Positions 9,549 through 20,961 of a stretch of DNA of 62,478 nucleotides are shown here, in pieces; position 1 is the first letter of the stretch, and each line of letters starts with the position of its first letter. The stretch comes from Legionella worsleiensis (GTDB lineage: Bacteria > Pseudomonadota > Gammaproteobacteria > Legionellales > Legionellaceae): positions 232,460 to 294,937 of the forward strand of contig NZ_LNZC01000027.1 in assembly GCF_001467535.1 (NCBI RefSeq), given 5' to 3'. Position numbers and translations under genes: made by a program. The notes beneath the pieces are model-generated. The model was not told the origin of the DNA and searched no databases. It saw only the letters and a program-made list of their open reading frames with translations.

Positions 9549-10742
9549 ATGAGCCAATTTCCACGCATTAAACGGTTACCTCCTTATGTATTTAATACGT
9601 TAAATCAATTAAAAACAGAAGCTCGGGCACGTGGAGAAGACATTATTGATTTTGGCATGGGCAATCCGGATAAGCCTACACCACCGCACATTGTGAACAA
9701 ACTTGTAGAAGCTGCTTTGCGGCCAGATACCCACAGGTACTCCATGTCAAAAGGGATACCTCGTTTAAGAAAAGCCATGGCTCAATGGTATCAGCGCAAT
9801 TATGGGGTTGAACTCAACAGCGAAACTCAAATTCTTGCAACTATAGGTTCAAAAGAAGGCTTAGCACATTTGGCATTGGCTATTAGTGGTCCTGGTGATA
9901 CCGTTTTAGTACCTGATCCTGCTTACCCCATTCATACCTACGGGTTCATTATTGCAGGGGCTAACGTCAAGCAAATCCCTTTAATTGATGAAACGCAGTT
10001 TCTTGCTGCCGTTGAAGAGGCTATAAACCAGAGTTGGCCCAAACCCAAGGCTTTGGTTATTAATTTTCCGGCTAATCCCAGTACACATTGTGTTGATTAC
10101 TCCTTTTTTGAACGAGTTGTCGCACTGGCCAAACGAAATAATATCTGGATTATTCACGATTTGGCTTATGCGGATATTGTTTTTGACGGTTATAAAGCGC
10201 CTTCTATTTTGCAGGTTCCAGGTGCTATAGATATCGCCATTGAAACCTACTCTATGTCCAAATCGTATAATATGCCGGGGTGGCGGGTGGGATTTGCTTG
10301 CGGTAATGAGGAATTGGTTGGTGCCTTGACTCGCATTAAATCCTATCTTGATTACGGTACATTTACTCCTATTCAGGTTGCTGCTATAGCTGCCTTGGAA
10401 GGGCCTGATGATTGCGTTAAAGAAATCAGAGATAGGTATGAACAACGTAGAAATTTACTGTGTGATGGATTGAATGATATAGGATGGGCAGTGACCAGGC
10501 CAAAGGCAACTATGTTTGTTTGGGCACCTATTCCTGAACATTATTTATCCATGGGTTCGCTGGAATTTAGTAAATACTTATTAAAAGAAGCACATGTTGC
10601 CGTATCACCTGGAATTGGTTTTGGGCAACAAGGTGATGGTTTTGTTCGTTTTGGATTAATAGAAAATAAGGATAGAACTCGTCAGGCTTTAAGGAATCTA
10701 AAAGCGTTATTCAAGCGAGATGGTTTACTTAAGGCGGGGTAA
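9549..10742 (+). CDS. alaC: Alanine-synthesising PLP aminotransferase (AlaC type)
   Basis: This 397-residue class I/II fold type I aminotransferase closely follows E. coli AlaC in pattern: [51 protein letters not shown] and [14 protein letters not shown]. The PLP lysine is in [14 protein letters not shown], and the tail has SPGIGFG. It converts glutamate and pyruvate to 2-oxoglutarate and alanine (family knowledge). The next gene starts one base after its stop codon, so the two, and then recJ, probably form an operon. Confidence 0.92.
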   Translation: MSQFPRIKRLPPYVFNTLNQLKTEARARGEDIIDFGMGNPDKPTPPHIVNKLVEAALRPDTHRYSMSKGIPRLRKAMAQWYQRNYGVELNSETQILATIGSKEGLAHLALAISGPGDTVLVPDPAYPIHTYGFIIAGANVKQIPLIDETQFLAAVEEAINQSWPKPKALVINFPANPSTHCVDYSFFERVVALAKRNNIWIIHDLAYADIVFDGYKAPSILQVPGAIDIAIETYSMSKSYNMPGWRVGFACGNEELVGALTRIKSYLDYGTFTPIQVAAIAALEGPDDCVKEIRDRYEQRRNLLCDGLNDIGWAVTRPKATMFVWAPIPEHYLSMGSLEFSKYLLKEAHVAVSPGIGFGQQGDGFVRFGLIENKDRTRQALRNLKALFKRDGLLKAG

Positions 10743-10743
10743 C

Positions 10744-11553
10744 ATGGATATTATTATTAATGCCAATTGTGCACGTGTTCCCGCAGATGTAATTCCTTTA
10801 CAGTTTATGCCAGAGGCATCTCTTAACTTGCTGGCCTGTCTTGGTTATGACTCTGCCAATTTACCTTTGGCGCAATTATTAGCACGTATGTATGGTCTTG
10901 ATGGTTCTTGGGTCGTATTAAGCCCAATTCATTGGCAGGCGACTCATAATGATGCCATGATTATTACTGCTGGAAGCGAGTTGCAATTGAGTGACGAAGA
11001 ATCTCGTGATGCATTTCAACAATTGGCGGATTATCTTAAAGTGGATGGCCTGACTTTGCATTATCACAATGCGTTTACCTGGCTGATGAATGTTTCTGAT
11101 AAGCCGTGTTTGCATGCAAAACCTGTTTATTGCCTGCAAGGTCATTCATTAATGCCTGAATTGGCACAGCTTGACACAACCATGTATTGGCAGCGATTTT
11201 TTACAGAATGCCAAATGTTTTTCGCATCACTTGCCCATCCAACGCTGTTAAACGGTGTTTGGGCATGGTCTGGAGGCAGTTTATCTTCTCGAAAATCTAC
11301 ATCGATTTGTGCTGATGAATCCTTTTATCCTATGGCGCAAGCCTGTTCAACTAACGTTACTTTATACAGTCCATCTGCTTGCCTTAGCAAGGAGCAAATA
11401 CTTCTTGTGAATGCTATTGATGTACTGGGCGTACAACATCGGGCAGAGGTAAATACATACTCTGCCAGTTGGTATTGGCTTAACTCAGCATATGCTATAA
11501 AAAAATACAATTGGTTTACTCGTATTTGGAGAAGTTTGACCCATGCTCATTAA
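10744..11553 (+). CDS. Conserved hypothetical protein upstream of recJ (phosphoglycerate mutase-like annotation in relatives)
   Basis: An open frame exists from 10720, but the ATG at 10744 directly follows the alaC stop and has GGCGGGG just upstream, so it is preferred (269 residues). The sequence has conserved-looking segments QLLARMYGLDGSWVVLSPIHW and MSDKP-like turns, plus a GVWAWSGGSL motif. I recall proteins of this kind placed next to recJ in gammaproteobacteria and annotated loosely as regulatory or phosphoglycerate-mutase-like, but no catalytic motif for that reaction is visible. It overlaps recJ by 11 bases, implying translational coupling. Function unknown. Confidence 0.75.
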   Translation: MDIIINANCARVPADVIPLQFMPEASLNLLACLGYDSANLPLAQLLARMYGLDGSWVVLSPIHWQATHNDAMIITAGSELQLSDEESRDAFQQLADYLKVDGLTLHYHNAFTWLMNVSDKPCLHAKPVYCLQGHSLMPELAQLDTTMYWQRFFTECQMFFASLAHPTLLNGVWAWSGGSLSSRKSTSICADESFYPMAQACSTNVTLYSPSACLSKEQILLVNAIDVLGVQHRAEVNTYSASWYWLNSAYAIKKYNWFTRIWRSLTHAH

Positions 11554-13282
11554 ACAACGTCCTGTCCCTGATTATTCCTTAAATCTTCCTTCTGTTCCTA
11601 ATGTACTGAAACGTATCTATGCCAGCCGCGGTATTCAGGATGAGTCGCAACTGGACAAACAATTACAAACACTACTCCCGTTTTATACATTGAAAGGAAT
11701 AAATGAAGCCTGTTTGCGTCTGGAACATGCTCTTGGTGCCCAACAAAGAATTTTGATTATTGGTGATTTTGATGCGGATGGTGCTACATCCACAGCCCTG
11801 GCTGTCACTGCCTTGCGGGCTTTAGGAGCTGAGCATGTTGAATATCTGGTACCGAACCGGTTTGAGTTTGGTTATGGTTTGACTCCAGCAATAGTCGATG
11901 TGGCGCATCAGTGGAAACCTGATTTGATTATTACCGTGGATAATGGAATTGCCAGCTTTGACGGGGTAGAGCGGGCAAATCAATTGGGTATTGATGTGCT
12001 TATAACCGATCATCATCTTCCAGCAGAACGTATACCGAATGCCTGCGCTATTGTAAATCCCAATCAGGATGGATGTGACTTCCCAAGTAAATCAATTGCA
12101 GGAGTCGGGGTTATTTTTTATGTGATGTTGGCTCTAAGACGACATTTAAAAAATGCAAACTGGTTTGCTGAAAAAAACATTACAGAACCCAATATGGCCT
12201 CTTTCCTTGACTTGGTTGCTCTCGGAACGGTAGCTGATGTGGTTGGTCTTGATCAAAACAACCGGATTATGGTGAATCAGGGGATGGCAAGAATTCGTCA
12301 GGGTCTTTGCAGAGAGGGTATCAAGGCCTTAATCGACATTTCAGGCCGAGAGTGTTCCAAATTAAGAGAATCTGATTTGGGGTTTGCCATAGCTCCTCGA
12401 CTCAATGCCGCTGGGCGACTTGATGATATGGCTTTGGGAATAGAGTGCCTGATTACATCAGATCCTCGTCTGGCAAAAGATTATTGTCAACAACTGGACG
12501 AACTGAATCAGGAGCGCAAACAAATAGAGGCAGAAATGAAAGAGCAGGCTATGCTTGCATTGGACAAATTAACCCTAAATCCTGATAAAAATAATCAGCT
12601 ACCCATAGCATTATGTATTTTTGATAAAACCTGGCATCAAGGGGTTATTGGTATTTTAGCCGGACGAATAAAAGAACGATATCATCGTCCAGTTATTGCA
12701 TTTTCTCTTGTTGGTGAGAATGAACTCAAAGGTTCCGCACGGTCAGTTCCTGATTTAAACATCAGAGATGTACTGGCTGCGATTGACAAAGATCATCCAG
12801 GTTTGATTACCAAGTTTGGTGGGCATGCTATGGCCGCAGGATTGAGTATTCGTCATGAATCATTGGGGGCATTTCGTGACGCATTCGTGTCTGAGGTAAA
12901 TAAACATCTTCAATTATCTCAATGTGAAGGTGAGCTATTAACCGATGGACCATTACAACCAGAAGAGCTTACTTTGGAAACAGCTCAAATAATTCAAGAG
13001 GCGGGTCCTTGGGGACAGCAGTTTGCCGAGCCTGTTTTTGATAATGTATTTGAACTTCTGGATCAACGCCTGGTTGGCAAAAACCATTTAAAAATGACAC
13101 TTGCGTTAGCGAAAAGTAGCTTACAGGTTGATGCAATTGCGTTTAACATTGATTTGAAGGCCTGGCCTAATCATCGTATTAAATACGTTCATGTGGCATA
13201 TAAACTGGATATTAATTGTTACATGGGTCGATCTCGATTGCAGTTATTAGTTCAGGCTATGAATACGATTAACCAAGAGTAA
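11543..13282 (+). CDS. recJ: Single-stranded-DNA-specific exonuclease RecJ
   Basis: This 579-residue 5'-3' ssDNA exonuclease of the DHH superfamily acts in recombination and mismatch repair. Motif I is IIGDFDADGATSTA, followed by DLIITVDNGIAS and the DHH motif in VLITDHHLPAE. ALGTVADVV and FAIAPRLNAAGRL come next, then the DHHA1 GGHAMAAGLSI motif and the OB-fold tail. Length is that of the E. coli enzyme. It starts inside the preceding gene's last codons. Confidence 0.95.
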   Translation: MLIKQRPVPDYSLNLPSVPNVLKRIYASRGIQDESQLDKQLQTLLPFYTLKGINEACLRLEHALGAQQRILIIGDFDADGATSTALAVTALRALGAEHVEYLVPNRFEFGYGLTPAIVDVAHQWKPDLIITVDNGIASFDGVERANQLGIDVLITDHHLPAERIPNACAIVNPNQDGCDFPSKSIAGVGVIFYVMLALRRHLKNANWFAEKNITEPNMASFLDLVALGTVADVVGLDQNNRIMVNQGMARIRQGLCREGIKALIDISGRECSKLRESDLGFAIAPRLNAAGRLDDMALGIECLITSDPRLAKDYCQQLDELNQERKQIEAEMKEQAMLALDKLTLNPDKNNQLPIALCIFDKTWHQGVIGILAGRIKERYHRPVIAFSLVGENELKGSARSVPDLNIRDVLAAIDKDHPGLITKFGGHAMAAGLSIRHESLGAFRDAFVSEVNKHLQLSQCEGELLTDGPLQPEELTLETAQIIQEAGPWGQQFAEPVFDNVFELLDQRLVGKNHLKMTLALAKSSLQVDAIAFNIDLKAWPNHRIKYVHVAYKLDINCYMGRSRLQLLVQAMNTINQE

Positions 13283-13303
13283 TGGTTTATTTAAGCTTGT
13301 TTT

Positions 13304-13333
13304 TTGCTCAGTTGGTATGGGTTGATGTATAAT
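13304..13333 (+). promoter_or_regulatory. Likely sigma-70 promoter of dusA
   Basis: A perfect TATAAT lies at 13328-13333, with TTGCTC at 13304-13309 (18-base spacer), about 28 bases before the GTG start of dusA. It sits in the short gap after recJ. Confidence 0.55.
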
Positions 13334-13361
13334 CCAGACTTTAATTTTATGGTGTCTTGCC

Positions 13362-14333
13362 GTGCACGCAAAATTATCTATTGCCCCTATGATAGACTGG
13401 ACTTATACCCACTTTCGAGTATTGATGCGCTTAATGGCTCCTTATGCGCTTTTGTATACTGAAATGCAGACTACAGGGGCTGTACTTAATAATCCGCAAA
13501 GGTCGCTCTATTTTTCTGCGATGGAACATCCTCTTGCATTACAGCTTGGTGGTTCAGATCATCTGGCGCTATCTAAATGCGCCCTGATTGCCGAGCAAAG
13601 AGGTTATGATGAAATTAACCTAAATTTGGGGTGTCCCAGTGATAAAGTTCAGGCAGGGCGTTTCGGAGCCTGTCTGATGAACGAGCCTGAAAGAGTTATG
13701 GAGTGTATTCAAGCGCTCAAACAGGCTGTTGCTATCCCTGTTTCTGCTAAAACAAGAATAGGGATAGATAATCAGGACAGTTATGCTTTTTTTAGTGACT
13801 TTGCTCATCGTTTGATTAATGCAGGTTGTGATAAATTAATCGTTCATGCTCGCAAGGCTTGGCTTAGTGGCCTTAATCCGAAGCAAAACAGAACGATTCC
13901 CCCAGTAAATTACGATTATGTATATAGGCTTAAACAGGAAATTCCCCATGTTCCAATAATAATCAACGGAAATATCATGACCGTTTCAGACATATTTGAG
14001 CATCTCAACCATGTTGAGGGTGTTATGCTGGGACGCCTGGCTTGTGACAATCCTTATCGCATTGCTGAAATTCATCATGCGTTATATCCTGAGACTGAAT
14101 TGATCAAACGCAGCACTCTAATGATGAATTATCTTGATTATCTGACTGCTGAGCAAAAAAATGGAACACCACTAAGTTTGTTAATTAAACCTATTTTTAA
14201 TCTGGCCCATGGATTACCGGGCGCAAGTCTTTGGAAAAAGAAATTAATGCAGGTTTTGCAATCAAAAAACACTGAGTTATGTGCAGAATTGATAACCTAC
14301 CTTACGGAGCTGGAATTAGAAACGGCGTACTAG
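13362..14333 (+). CDS. dusA: tRNA-dihydrouridine(20/20a) synthase DusA
   Basis: This 323-residue FMN-dependent enzyme reduces uridines in the tRNA D-loop. It has the N-terminal SIAPMIDWTYTHFR signature, TEMQTTGAV, ALQLGGSD, and the catalytic Cys region INLNLGCPSDKVQAGRFGAC. VHARKAWLSGLNPKQNR, PIIINGNI and GVMLGRLACDNPY follow. These details fit DusA better than DusB/DusC. The GTG start was chosen because the conserved AKLSIAPM begins at once and a promoter sits just upstream. Confidence 0.93.
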   Translation: MHAKLSIAPMIDWTYTHFRVLMRLMAPYALLYTEMQTTGAVLNNPQRSLYFSAMEHPLALQLGGSDHLALSKCALIAEQRGYDEINLNLGCPSDKVQAGRFGACLMNEPERVMECIQALKQAVAIPVSAKTRIGIDNQDSYAFFSDFAHRLINAGCDKLIVHARKAWLSGLNPKQNRTIPPVNYDYVYRLKQEIPHVPIIINGNIMTVSDIFEHLNHVEGVMLGRLACDNPYRIAEIHHALYPETELIKRSTLMMNYLDYLTAEQKNGTPLSLLIKPIFNLAHGLPGASLWKKKLMQVLQSKNTELCAELITYLTELELETAY

Positions 14334-14447
14334 AATTCCTGGAGTTGAGTAATTAAAAATCAGTCACTCCAAATAATAATTTAATGTTTGCATTCAACCA
14401 AATTTTACTATTAGAATCATAGAGATTCTTCAAGCAAAGGAACTGAA

Positions 14448-15164
14448 ATGCATAAAAATACATATGGAATTATTCTTGGTTTAGGAGTTAGTCTAGGATG
14501 CTTTGCCGGGGACATGGGAGCAGAGCAAACCGGTAGTTTTTATATTCAAGGTATGGTCGATTACAATTGGCTGGATTACTCTGATGCAAACACAGCGTCT
14601 TATTTTGGACCACAAAACATTCAGGCGAGAGCAGCATCTATTGACAATCGTTGGGGCTACGGCGTTGGCGCTGGTTATGTCTTTAATGATTATTTACGTG
14701 CTGGTGTTACCTTCCAGGGTCGACCCAATGTAGGTTATTCCGTAACTGATGATGCTCCTGAAACAGCATACGGTAATTTTGATAATTATACTGTGATGTT
14801 TAATGCCTATTTATCAAGTCCTTCTTTTTCAACAATGGGCTTTAGTCCATACATCATGGGTGGTGTTGGTGTAGCGCGTAATAAAACCAGTGATATATTT
14901 TGGCCTTTAGCTAACCAAATTGAATATGGTGCAACAACTACTCCTTTTGCATGGCAGGCAGGAATTGGTACTTTGTTCAATTTTAATGAGTGCCTATACC
15001 TGGATCTGAACTATACCTTTGTTTCATTGGGTGAAGTGAAGAACTCCGGCCAATATAACGCTATAGCGGCTAACAATACACCCGCATTTGGTGCTCCTAC
15101 ACGATTTAACACCGTGTACAGTAACCAGGCTGAATTAGGTATACATTACCGTTTTGCAATTTAA
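14448..15164 (+). CDS. Outer-membrane beta-barrel protein (OmpA/opacity-type)
   Basis: This 238-residue protein has a signal peptide at about residues 1-20, ending near LGCFAGD. Alternating-hydrophobicity strands, rich in Tyr, Gly and Asn, fill the rest (GYGVGAGYVFNDYLRAGVTF, YIMGGVGVARNK, AWQAGIGTLFNF, YLDLNYTFVSLG). The last strand, AELGIHYRFAI, is typical of small 8-stranded barrels. A good AAGGA Shine-Dalgarno precedes the ATG. It stands alone with its own terminator. Function may be structural or adhesive; ligand unknown. Confidence 0.8.
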   Translation: MHKNTYGIILGLGVSLGCFAGDMGAEQTGSFYIQGMVDYNWLDYSDANTASYFGPQNIQARAASIDNRWGYGVGAGYVFNDYLRAGVTFQGRPNVGYSVTDDAPETAYGNFDNYTVMFNAYLSSPSFSTMGFSPYIMGGVGVARNKTSDIFWPLANQIEYGATTTPFAWQAGIGTLFNFNECLYLDLNYTFVSLGEVKNSGQYNAIAANNTPAFGAPTRFNTVYSNQAELGIHYRFAI

Positions 15165-15175
15165 CTGCTTTTGAG

Positions 15176-15206
15176 TAAGGGATTGAAGACGTATTTCAAT
15201 CCCTTA
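15176..15206 (+). terminator. Hairpin terminator after the outer-membrane barrel gene
   Basis: TAAGGGATTGAA (15176-15187) pairs perfectly with TTCAATCCCTTA (15195-15206) across a 7-base loop, 12 bases after the stop codon. The downstream TTAATGTCTT is only moderately T-rich. Confidence 0.6.
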
Positions 15207-15454
15207 TTAATGTCTTGCTATTAAAAATATACATTTCAAAAACACCCAAAAAATAGATTTTAAAAACAGCTCCTTAATAACGCAGAGGGGTGATGAATTT
15301 TAAACAGTCCTCATGGTTTATGATCATGATGTCCATCCGATTCAAGTCTTGCCTTAATTAATCATTCAAACATCATGTATTCGTGGCATTTTATCTGGTT
15401 TTCTAGTACATTAACGAGTTTGTTATAGAGAATATCCAGAGGATTATCCAGGCC

Positions 15455-18142
15455 ATGCTGAATACGTTGATTAAGAAAATGTTTGGAAGCCGAAATGAGC
15501 GTACATTACGGCGTATGGAAAAGGCAGTATTGGCCGTCAATGCATTTGAATCTCAAATGCAAGCATTGACCGATGCAGAATTAGCTGCCAAGACAGAACA
15601 CTTTAAAGCTCGTTTTAACGAAGGGGAAAGCCTTGATGAATTACTTGCAGAAGCTTTTGCAACGGTCAGGGAAGTGTCTGTTAGAACTCTAGGCCTTCGT
15701 CATTTTGATGTTCAGCTCATAGGCGGAATGGTTCTCCATGAGGGAAATATTGCAGAAATGCGCACTGGAGAGGGTAAGACTCTTGTTGCTACGTTGCCGG
15801 CCTATCTCAACGCAATTAGTGGCCGTGGGGTGCATGTAGTTACTGTAAACGATTATCTTGCCAAACGTGACAGTCAATGGATGAAACCTATTTTTGAATT
15901 TTTAGGTTTGACTGTTGGCGTTATTTATCCAGATATGTCACATGCTGAGAAACAAACAGCATACAAGGCTGATATAGTCTATGGTACCAACAATGAATTT
16001 GGTTTTGATTATTTGCGCGATAATATGGCATTTAGCCTTGGAGATAAAGTTCAAAGAGATTTGAATTTTGCCATTGTTGACGAAGTTGATTCCATTTTAA
16101 TTGACGAAGCAAGAACTCCACTCATTATATCCGGAGCCGCAGAAGACAGCTCTGAATTGTACATAAAAATTAATAAACTCATTCCCCAGTTAAAAAAGCA
16201 GGAAGAAGAGGGCGATCAGGGTGATTTCACTATAGATGAAAAACAAAAACAAGCACATCTGACTGATGCTGGTCATCTTCATATTGAAGAGTTACTGACT
16301 AAGGCAAAACTTCTGGATGCTGGAGACAGCCTATATCACGCCAGTAATATTATGTTGATGCACCATGTAAATGCAGCGTTAAAAGCACATGCTATGTTTC
16401 ATCGTGATATAGATTACATTGTTAAAGACAACCAGGTTGTGATTGTTGATGAGCATACTGGACGAACTATGCCGGGTCGACGTTGGTCTGAAGGTTTGCA
16501 TCAAGCGGTTGAAGCTAAAGAAGGCGTAGCAATACAAAATGAAAATCAGACGCTTGCTTCAATTACCTTCCAGAATTTCTTTAGAATGTATAACAAGCTC
16601 TCTGGAATGACAGGAACAGCAGATACAGAGGCTTATGAGTTTCAACAAATCTATAACCTTGAAGTTGTTGTTATTCCAACAAACAAACCCATGTCAAGAA
16701 TAGATGAGGCCGATTTGGTCTACTTGAATCAAACCGATAAATATCAAGCCATTATCGAAGACATTAGGGAATGCAGTACCCGTAAACAACCCGTTCTGGT
16801 CGGTACAGCATCTATTGAGGCATCTGAATACCTAAGTCAACTTCTTAAGAAAGCCAATATCAAACATCAAGTACTGAACGCCAAATTCCATGAAAAAGAA
16901 GCTCAGATTATCGCTGAAGCGGGACGTCCCGGAGCGGTGACTATAGCAACTAACATGGCTGGTCGTGGAACGGATATTGTTTTGGGAGGGAGCTTGTCTG
17001 CTGATCTGGCTCAGCTGCCTGATACGGCTACAGAAGAAGAGAAAAAAGCCCTGAAAGCTGATTGGCAAAAACGTCATGAAGCTGTACTGGCATCAGGCGG
17101 TTTACGTATTATCGGATCGGAGCGTCATGAATCTCGTCGTATTGATAACCAATTAAGAGGCCGAGCCGGACGGCAAGGCGATGCAGGAAGCAGTAGATTC
17201 TATTTATCTCTTGAAGACAATCTGATGCGTATTTTTGCATCAGAACGTGTTGCATCCATGATGCGTCGTTTGGGGATGAAGCCGGGAGAGCCTATAGAGC
17301 ACAGCCTGGTAACCAAAGCCATTGAAAATGCCCAGCGCAAGCTTGAAGGACATCATTTTGATGTTAGAAAGCAGTTATTGGATTATGATAATGTTGCCAA
17401 TGATCAGCGTCAGGTTATATATACCCAACGTGCTTCAATTATGGAAATAGAAAACACTGAAGAAGTTGTTGCCATGATGAGAGATGAGGTAATAAACAGT
17501 CTGGTGGATACTTATATACCTCCTCAAAGTCTTGAAGATCAGTGGGATCCCAAAGCATTGTCTGATGTTCTTATGGATGATTTTAAAATAAAGGCACCTG
17601 TTCATGAATGGATAGATGCAGATCATCATATTCAACCAGAGCAAATCAAAGAAAAAATAGTGACACTGGCTATAGAACATTATGATGAAAAAGTTCGTAA
17701 AACTGGACGTCCTGTTATATCCCAGTTTGAAAAATCGGTGATTTTGCAAACCCTGGATAACCATTGGCGGGAGCATTTGGCTGCAATGGATCAATTAAGA
17801 CAAGGAATTCATTTACGTGGCTACGCTCAAAAAGATCCCAAACAAGAGTATAAAAAAGAAGCCTTTACCCTTTTCACGATGATGCTCGATAATTTGAAGT
17901 ATGACGTGATCAAATTGCTTTTGTCTGTTGAGATCCAAACTGAGGAAGATGCACATGCGGTTGAAGAGTTACGGCGTGCTGAGCAGATTCGTAAAATGAA
18001 TCTGCAACATGAAAGCCCAAATGATGATACACAACATGATGACTCTACGTTCAGACGTCAGGAAAGAAAAGTAGGTAGAAATGATCCCTGTCCTTGTGGT
18101 TCCGGTAAAAAATTTAAATCCTGTCACGGCAGTTTAGTGTGA
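15455..18142 (+). CDS. secA: Preprotein translocase ATPase SecA
   Basis: This 895-residue motor drives proteins through SecYEG. The N-terminus [19 protein letters not shown] is canonical. Walker A is [19 protein letters not shown], Walker [20 protein letters not shown], and motif VI lies in [21 protein letters not shown]. The C-terminal zinc-binding SecB-contact tail is [18 protein letters not shown]. Length matches the family. It overlaps mutT by 4 bases (GTGA). No secM-like gene precedes it; the 290-base upstream gap is AT-rich without a gene. Confidence 0.97.
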   Translation: MLNTLIKKMFGSRNERTLRRMEKAVLAVNAFESQMQALTDAELAAKTEHFKARFNEGESLDELLAEAFATVREVSVRTLGLRHFDVQLIGGMVLHEGNIAEMRTGEGKTLVATLPAYLNAISGRGVHVVTVNDYLAKRDSQWMKPIFEFLGLTVGVIYPDMSHAEKQTAYKADIVYGTNNEFGFDYLRDNMAFSLGDKVQRDLNFAIVDEVDSILIDEARTPLIISGAAEDSSELYIKINKLIPQLKKQEEEGDQGDFTIDEKQKQAHLTDAGHLHIEELLTKAKLLDAGDSLYHASNIMLMHHVNAALKAHAMFHRDIDYIVKDNQVVIVDEHTGRTMPGRRWSEGLHQAVEAKEGVAIQNENQTLASITFQNFFRMYNKLSGMTGTADTEAYEFQQIYNLEVVVIPTNKPMSRIDEADLVYLNQTDKYQAIIEDIRECSTRKQPVLVGTASIEASEYLSQLLKKANIKHQVLNAKFHEKEAQIIAEAGRPGAVTIATNMAGRGTDIVLGGSLSADLAQLPDTATEEEKKALKADWQKRHEAVLASGGLRIIGSERHESRRIDNQLRGRAGRQGDAGSSRFYLSLEDNLMRIFASERVASMMRRLGMKPGEPIEHSLVTKAIENAQRKLEGHHFDVRKQLLDYDNVANDQRQVIYTQRASIMEIENTEEVVAMMRDEVINSLVDTYIPPQSLEDQWDPKALSDVLMDDFKIKAPVHEWIDADHHIQPEQIKEKIVTLAIEHYDEKVRKTGRPVISQFEKSVILQTLDNHWREHLAAMDQLRQGIHLRGYAQKDPKQEYKKEAFTLFTMMLDNLKYDVIKLLLSVEIQTEEDAHAVEELRRAEQIRKMNLQHESPNDDTQHDDSTFRRQERKVGRNDPCPCGSGKKFKSCHGSLV

Positions 18143-18540
18143 AAGTAGCCGTTGCAGTTATTACTGATAGAGAACAACGGGTATTAATAACCCAGCGTTC
18201 TCTTCATGTTCCGCATGGTGGATGTTGGGAATTTCCAGGTGGCAAAATAGAGCCTGACGAATCTCCTCAGCAGGCTCTAGTCAGAGAGATCAAAGAAGAG
18301 TTAGGTATTACTGTGGTGGATTCAGTCTTTCTTGGTGAAGTGACGCATCAGTATCCAAACCAAATGATCCATTTAATTATTTTTCATGTATCACGCTTTA
18401 CTGGTGAACCTTTTTGTAAAGAGGGACAGCTGAATATGAAATGGGTGCATAAAGACAAATTGAGCGATGAGGATTTTCCTCAAGCTAACAGAGATATCAT
18501 TAACATGATTCAACAGACAAGTCAGCACGCTTTAAATTAA
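18139..18540 (+). CDS. mutT: 8-oxo-dGTP pyrophosphatase MutT (Nudix)
   Basis: This 133-residue protein has a complete Nudix box [24 protein letters not shown] preceded by [10 protein letters not shown], the pattern of MutT. It hydrolyses oxidised dGTP to prevent A:T to C:G transversions. The GTG start overlaps the secA stop, so translation is coupled; secA-mutT adjacency is common in gammaproteobacteria. Confidence 0.92.
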   Translation: MKVAVAVITDREQRVLITQRSLHVPHGGCWEFPGGKIEPDESPQQALVREIKEELGITVVDSVFLGEVTHQYPNQMIHLIIFHVSRFTGEPFCKEGQLNMKWVHKDKLSDEDFPQANRDIINMIQQTSQHALN

Positions 18541-18869
18541 TAGCAATCAATAGGCGAAATCTTCAATTTAAAAATAACAAATCCAGAAATTGGTCTAAGA
18601 ATATTATTCTGTCACAGGTTAATGAGCCGGATATTCATGAAAAGGTACTATACCAATGGCAATGTAATCTTTACATTGACGAATAGTCACACGCTTGAGA
18701 AGGTAACTCTGATTGTAGATAAATTGGATAGGGTACACCTTGGCGATAACCTGAAAATCGAGAACCCTCTTCATGTCTGACTAATTTGCAATTAATTTAT
18801 TACCAAATTAAGCCAAACCGATATATTCAGCACTTGATTGGATTTAGTGAAGTTAAAAGGATTTTTTAT
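18541..18869. other. Intergenic stretch, possibly a decayed gene on the minus strand
   Basis: On the minus strand about 18619-18790 has two overlapping short open frames (one begins ATG AAG AGG at 18774 and runs 51 codons; another reads through EGSRFSGYRQGVPYP and 18 further codons). Neither has a Shine-Dalgarno sequence and the two compete, so this looks like residual coding sequence rather than a gene. Confidence 0.3.
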
Positions 18870-20343
18870 ATGATAACAAATGATAAAATATCTCCGGATA
18901 TTATCGGATATCAAGGGATGCCATCTGGAAATGCAAATGAAGTTATTATTCAGGTGTCAAAAAAAGATGGAGCTGTTTTAAACGGTACCTTTAGCTTTTA
19001 TGACCTTAAAACGCTAAAGTCACTCCCCGTTTTTCACCAAACGGAGCCAGAAGAAGTTGAACTTTTGGTATCGCATTGGCAAACCAAAATCGCCCCGGGA
19101 GTCATTATAAAAATATGCGACTGAAAAACATGTTGCGTTTGTATTTACTTCAAAATACTCTGTGGAAGACTCATTCAAATTATTTATTTCAGTTGCTGGT
19201 ATTTTTGTAAGTAATCTAACTCTTAAAGCCAAAAAGATTTGCTATTTTGATGAGATGAGGTTTATAGATTTTCTTTCATCTCATTATCTGACTTTGGATA
19301 TGTTGTACCACGATTATCGTTTTAGTAAACGTCAAGTATCTTTGCTTGCAAAGCATCAACATAATTTCGATACTTTATTAAAACATGGAATCAGTCTTTC
19401 CCAAATAAAAAAGATTAATCCTAAATTACTTGGGGTATCTGATATAGAGAATGTATTAAGGCTGGTAACCTTGGAGCAAATCGCAGGAACAAGTACTACA
19501 CCGCCACCTATACCAGAAAAAGTATTTAGCTACCCAAAATTGCACTTTACAGACGGAATTGTTCGATCTTTTAAAGTATATACTTACTCAAAGCTACATC
19601 CTGTCAGCAGGATTTCTCAATTTTTTAATGAACCATTTAATATAAAATCAACTACTAATCTGTGTGAAGTGGAGTATCGTAACAACAAAGGCGACATTGT
19701 GAAAATGAGCCTTAATACCTATACGCCGACCGTAGAGGAGAAAAGCCTGCTTGATGAAGAAATCAAAAACATTATTCCTGAACGCCTTATTCATGATTGG
19801 TATCATCTCTCCGAGTCTCATTCTGATTCAACTGTTGAAATCAATAAAAAAATATACAGTCCAGAGTGTAATTTTGTTATTAATAAAAAAATATCCTTGG
19901 AATTTCCTGAAAAACGCTTTAATGATGCTGTTCCTCAACCTTTTGGTATTAATCCAGCCTATCACCAGGAACAAAATTTTACACATTTTCTCATGAAAAA
20001 AGGCTATCCTTTGGAGGCATATCGTCAACTGCCTGGAATGACAACCATTAAATTATTAACTCTATGTACTCACTTTGATTTTTTAATTTTTTTATTAGAA
20101 AAAGGAATGGTTTTAACTGATTTTGTCGACATTGATGAGAATAGCCTTTTATACGTTTTTGATAATCAGTATGCAGAAATCACGGCATTAAAATTTGTTG
20201 ATCCGCACGAGCTTTTTGGTTTACGGCAAAAAAAATTAAATAGTTCATCAGTAATATTTTTTAGCCAGGCTCCGTCAGAACGCAATAAAATTGATTGTTG
20301 TACTTCAGAGTATTCACACGCCGCATCAAGCACTCCAGAGTGA
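18870..20343 (+). pseudogene. Hypothetical effector-like protein, apparently frameshifted at an A5 run
   Basis: The 5' frame starts at ATG 18870 with AAAAGG upstream and runs 84 codons to a TGA at 19122. The second frame then continues to 20343. It is open from just after a stop at 19108-19110 and reads KYATEKHVAFVFTSKYSVED before the first possible start (GTG 19162). Removing one A from AAAAA at 19109-19113 joins ...APGVIIK to YATEKHVAF smoothly, giving about 490 residues. I do not recognise a domain. The protein is hydrophilic, lacks a signal peptide, and ends in a Ser/Glu-rich tail (CCTSEYSHAASSTPE), a composition compatible with a Dot/Icm substrate. It could be a pseudogene, a sequencing indel or slippage. 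Confidence 0.6.
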
Positions 20344-20961
20344 GAAAGTTATATTTGTAATAAAACTAAAATTTTTTCGCAATACGGGAGGATAAGTTAG
20401 ATTCTATTTACGAGATCTGAATATGAAATTTACTTAACGTCTAATGTTTGGTAGTTGCGGTTGGCCTTTTTGATATGACTATTCCTTATGATAATGATAG
20501 CCATCACTTATTATCGATAACGTTTAATAACCAATATAATGCTCAAATCCTAGTTCGTTGTTTGCTTAATTATGACTGGTTCAGGTACGGGTAGGCCTTT
20601 TTCAGTTTGACATTCAGAACGATGCGGTGCAAAATTTGGCTGCATGAAAAAAATAGAGCAAAATAAACTTTGTTTGCCCAACCCCCACGAACACGAACCA
20701 TGCCTTATAGAGATTTCTCATCGTTTCATAACATGAAACTATTATTTGGTAGCTCTAACCGCTCGCTTTAATTGCGTCTATAAAAAATCTGCCCCACATT
20801 AAATGCGAATGAACCCACTTTATTTGCGACTGAAGTTTTCGGCCAAAGCCAAAACTTGTTCAACCATGATTTTTTCTGTTTATTGCGATGAGAGCATTAG
20901 CGTCCTGTTATGAACAGATTCACAATTACGCATCTCTATATTCTAACAGGGCGCTTCTTTC
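20344..20961. other. 618-base non-coding or decayed stretch
   Basis: No convincing gene. On the minus strand near 20560-20720 two frames are open for 30-45 codons at once, and near 20830-20880 a 15-codon frame (MVEQVLALAENFSRK) ends in a stop. These look like scraps of former genes. I could not assign them to a family. Confidence 0.4.

Noticed and set aside
18619-18774. A 51-codon minus-strand ORF starting MKRVLDFQ
   Set aside because: No Shine-Dalgarno and a competing frame over the same bases is equally open, so it is not supported as a gene.
20830-20880. Minus-strand MVEQVLALAENFSRK peptide
   Set aside because: Only 15 codons and I could not tie it to a transposase or other family with confidence.
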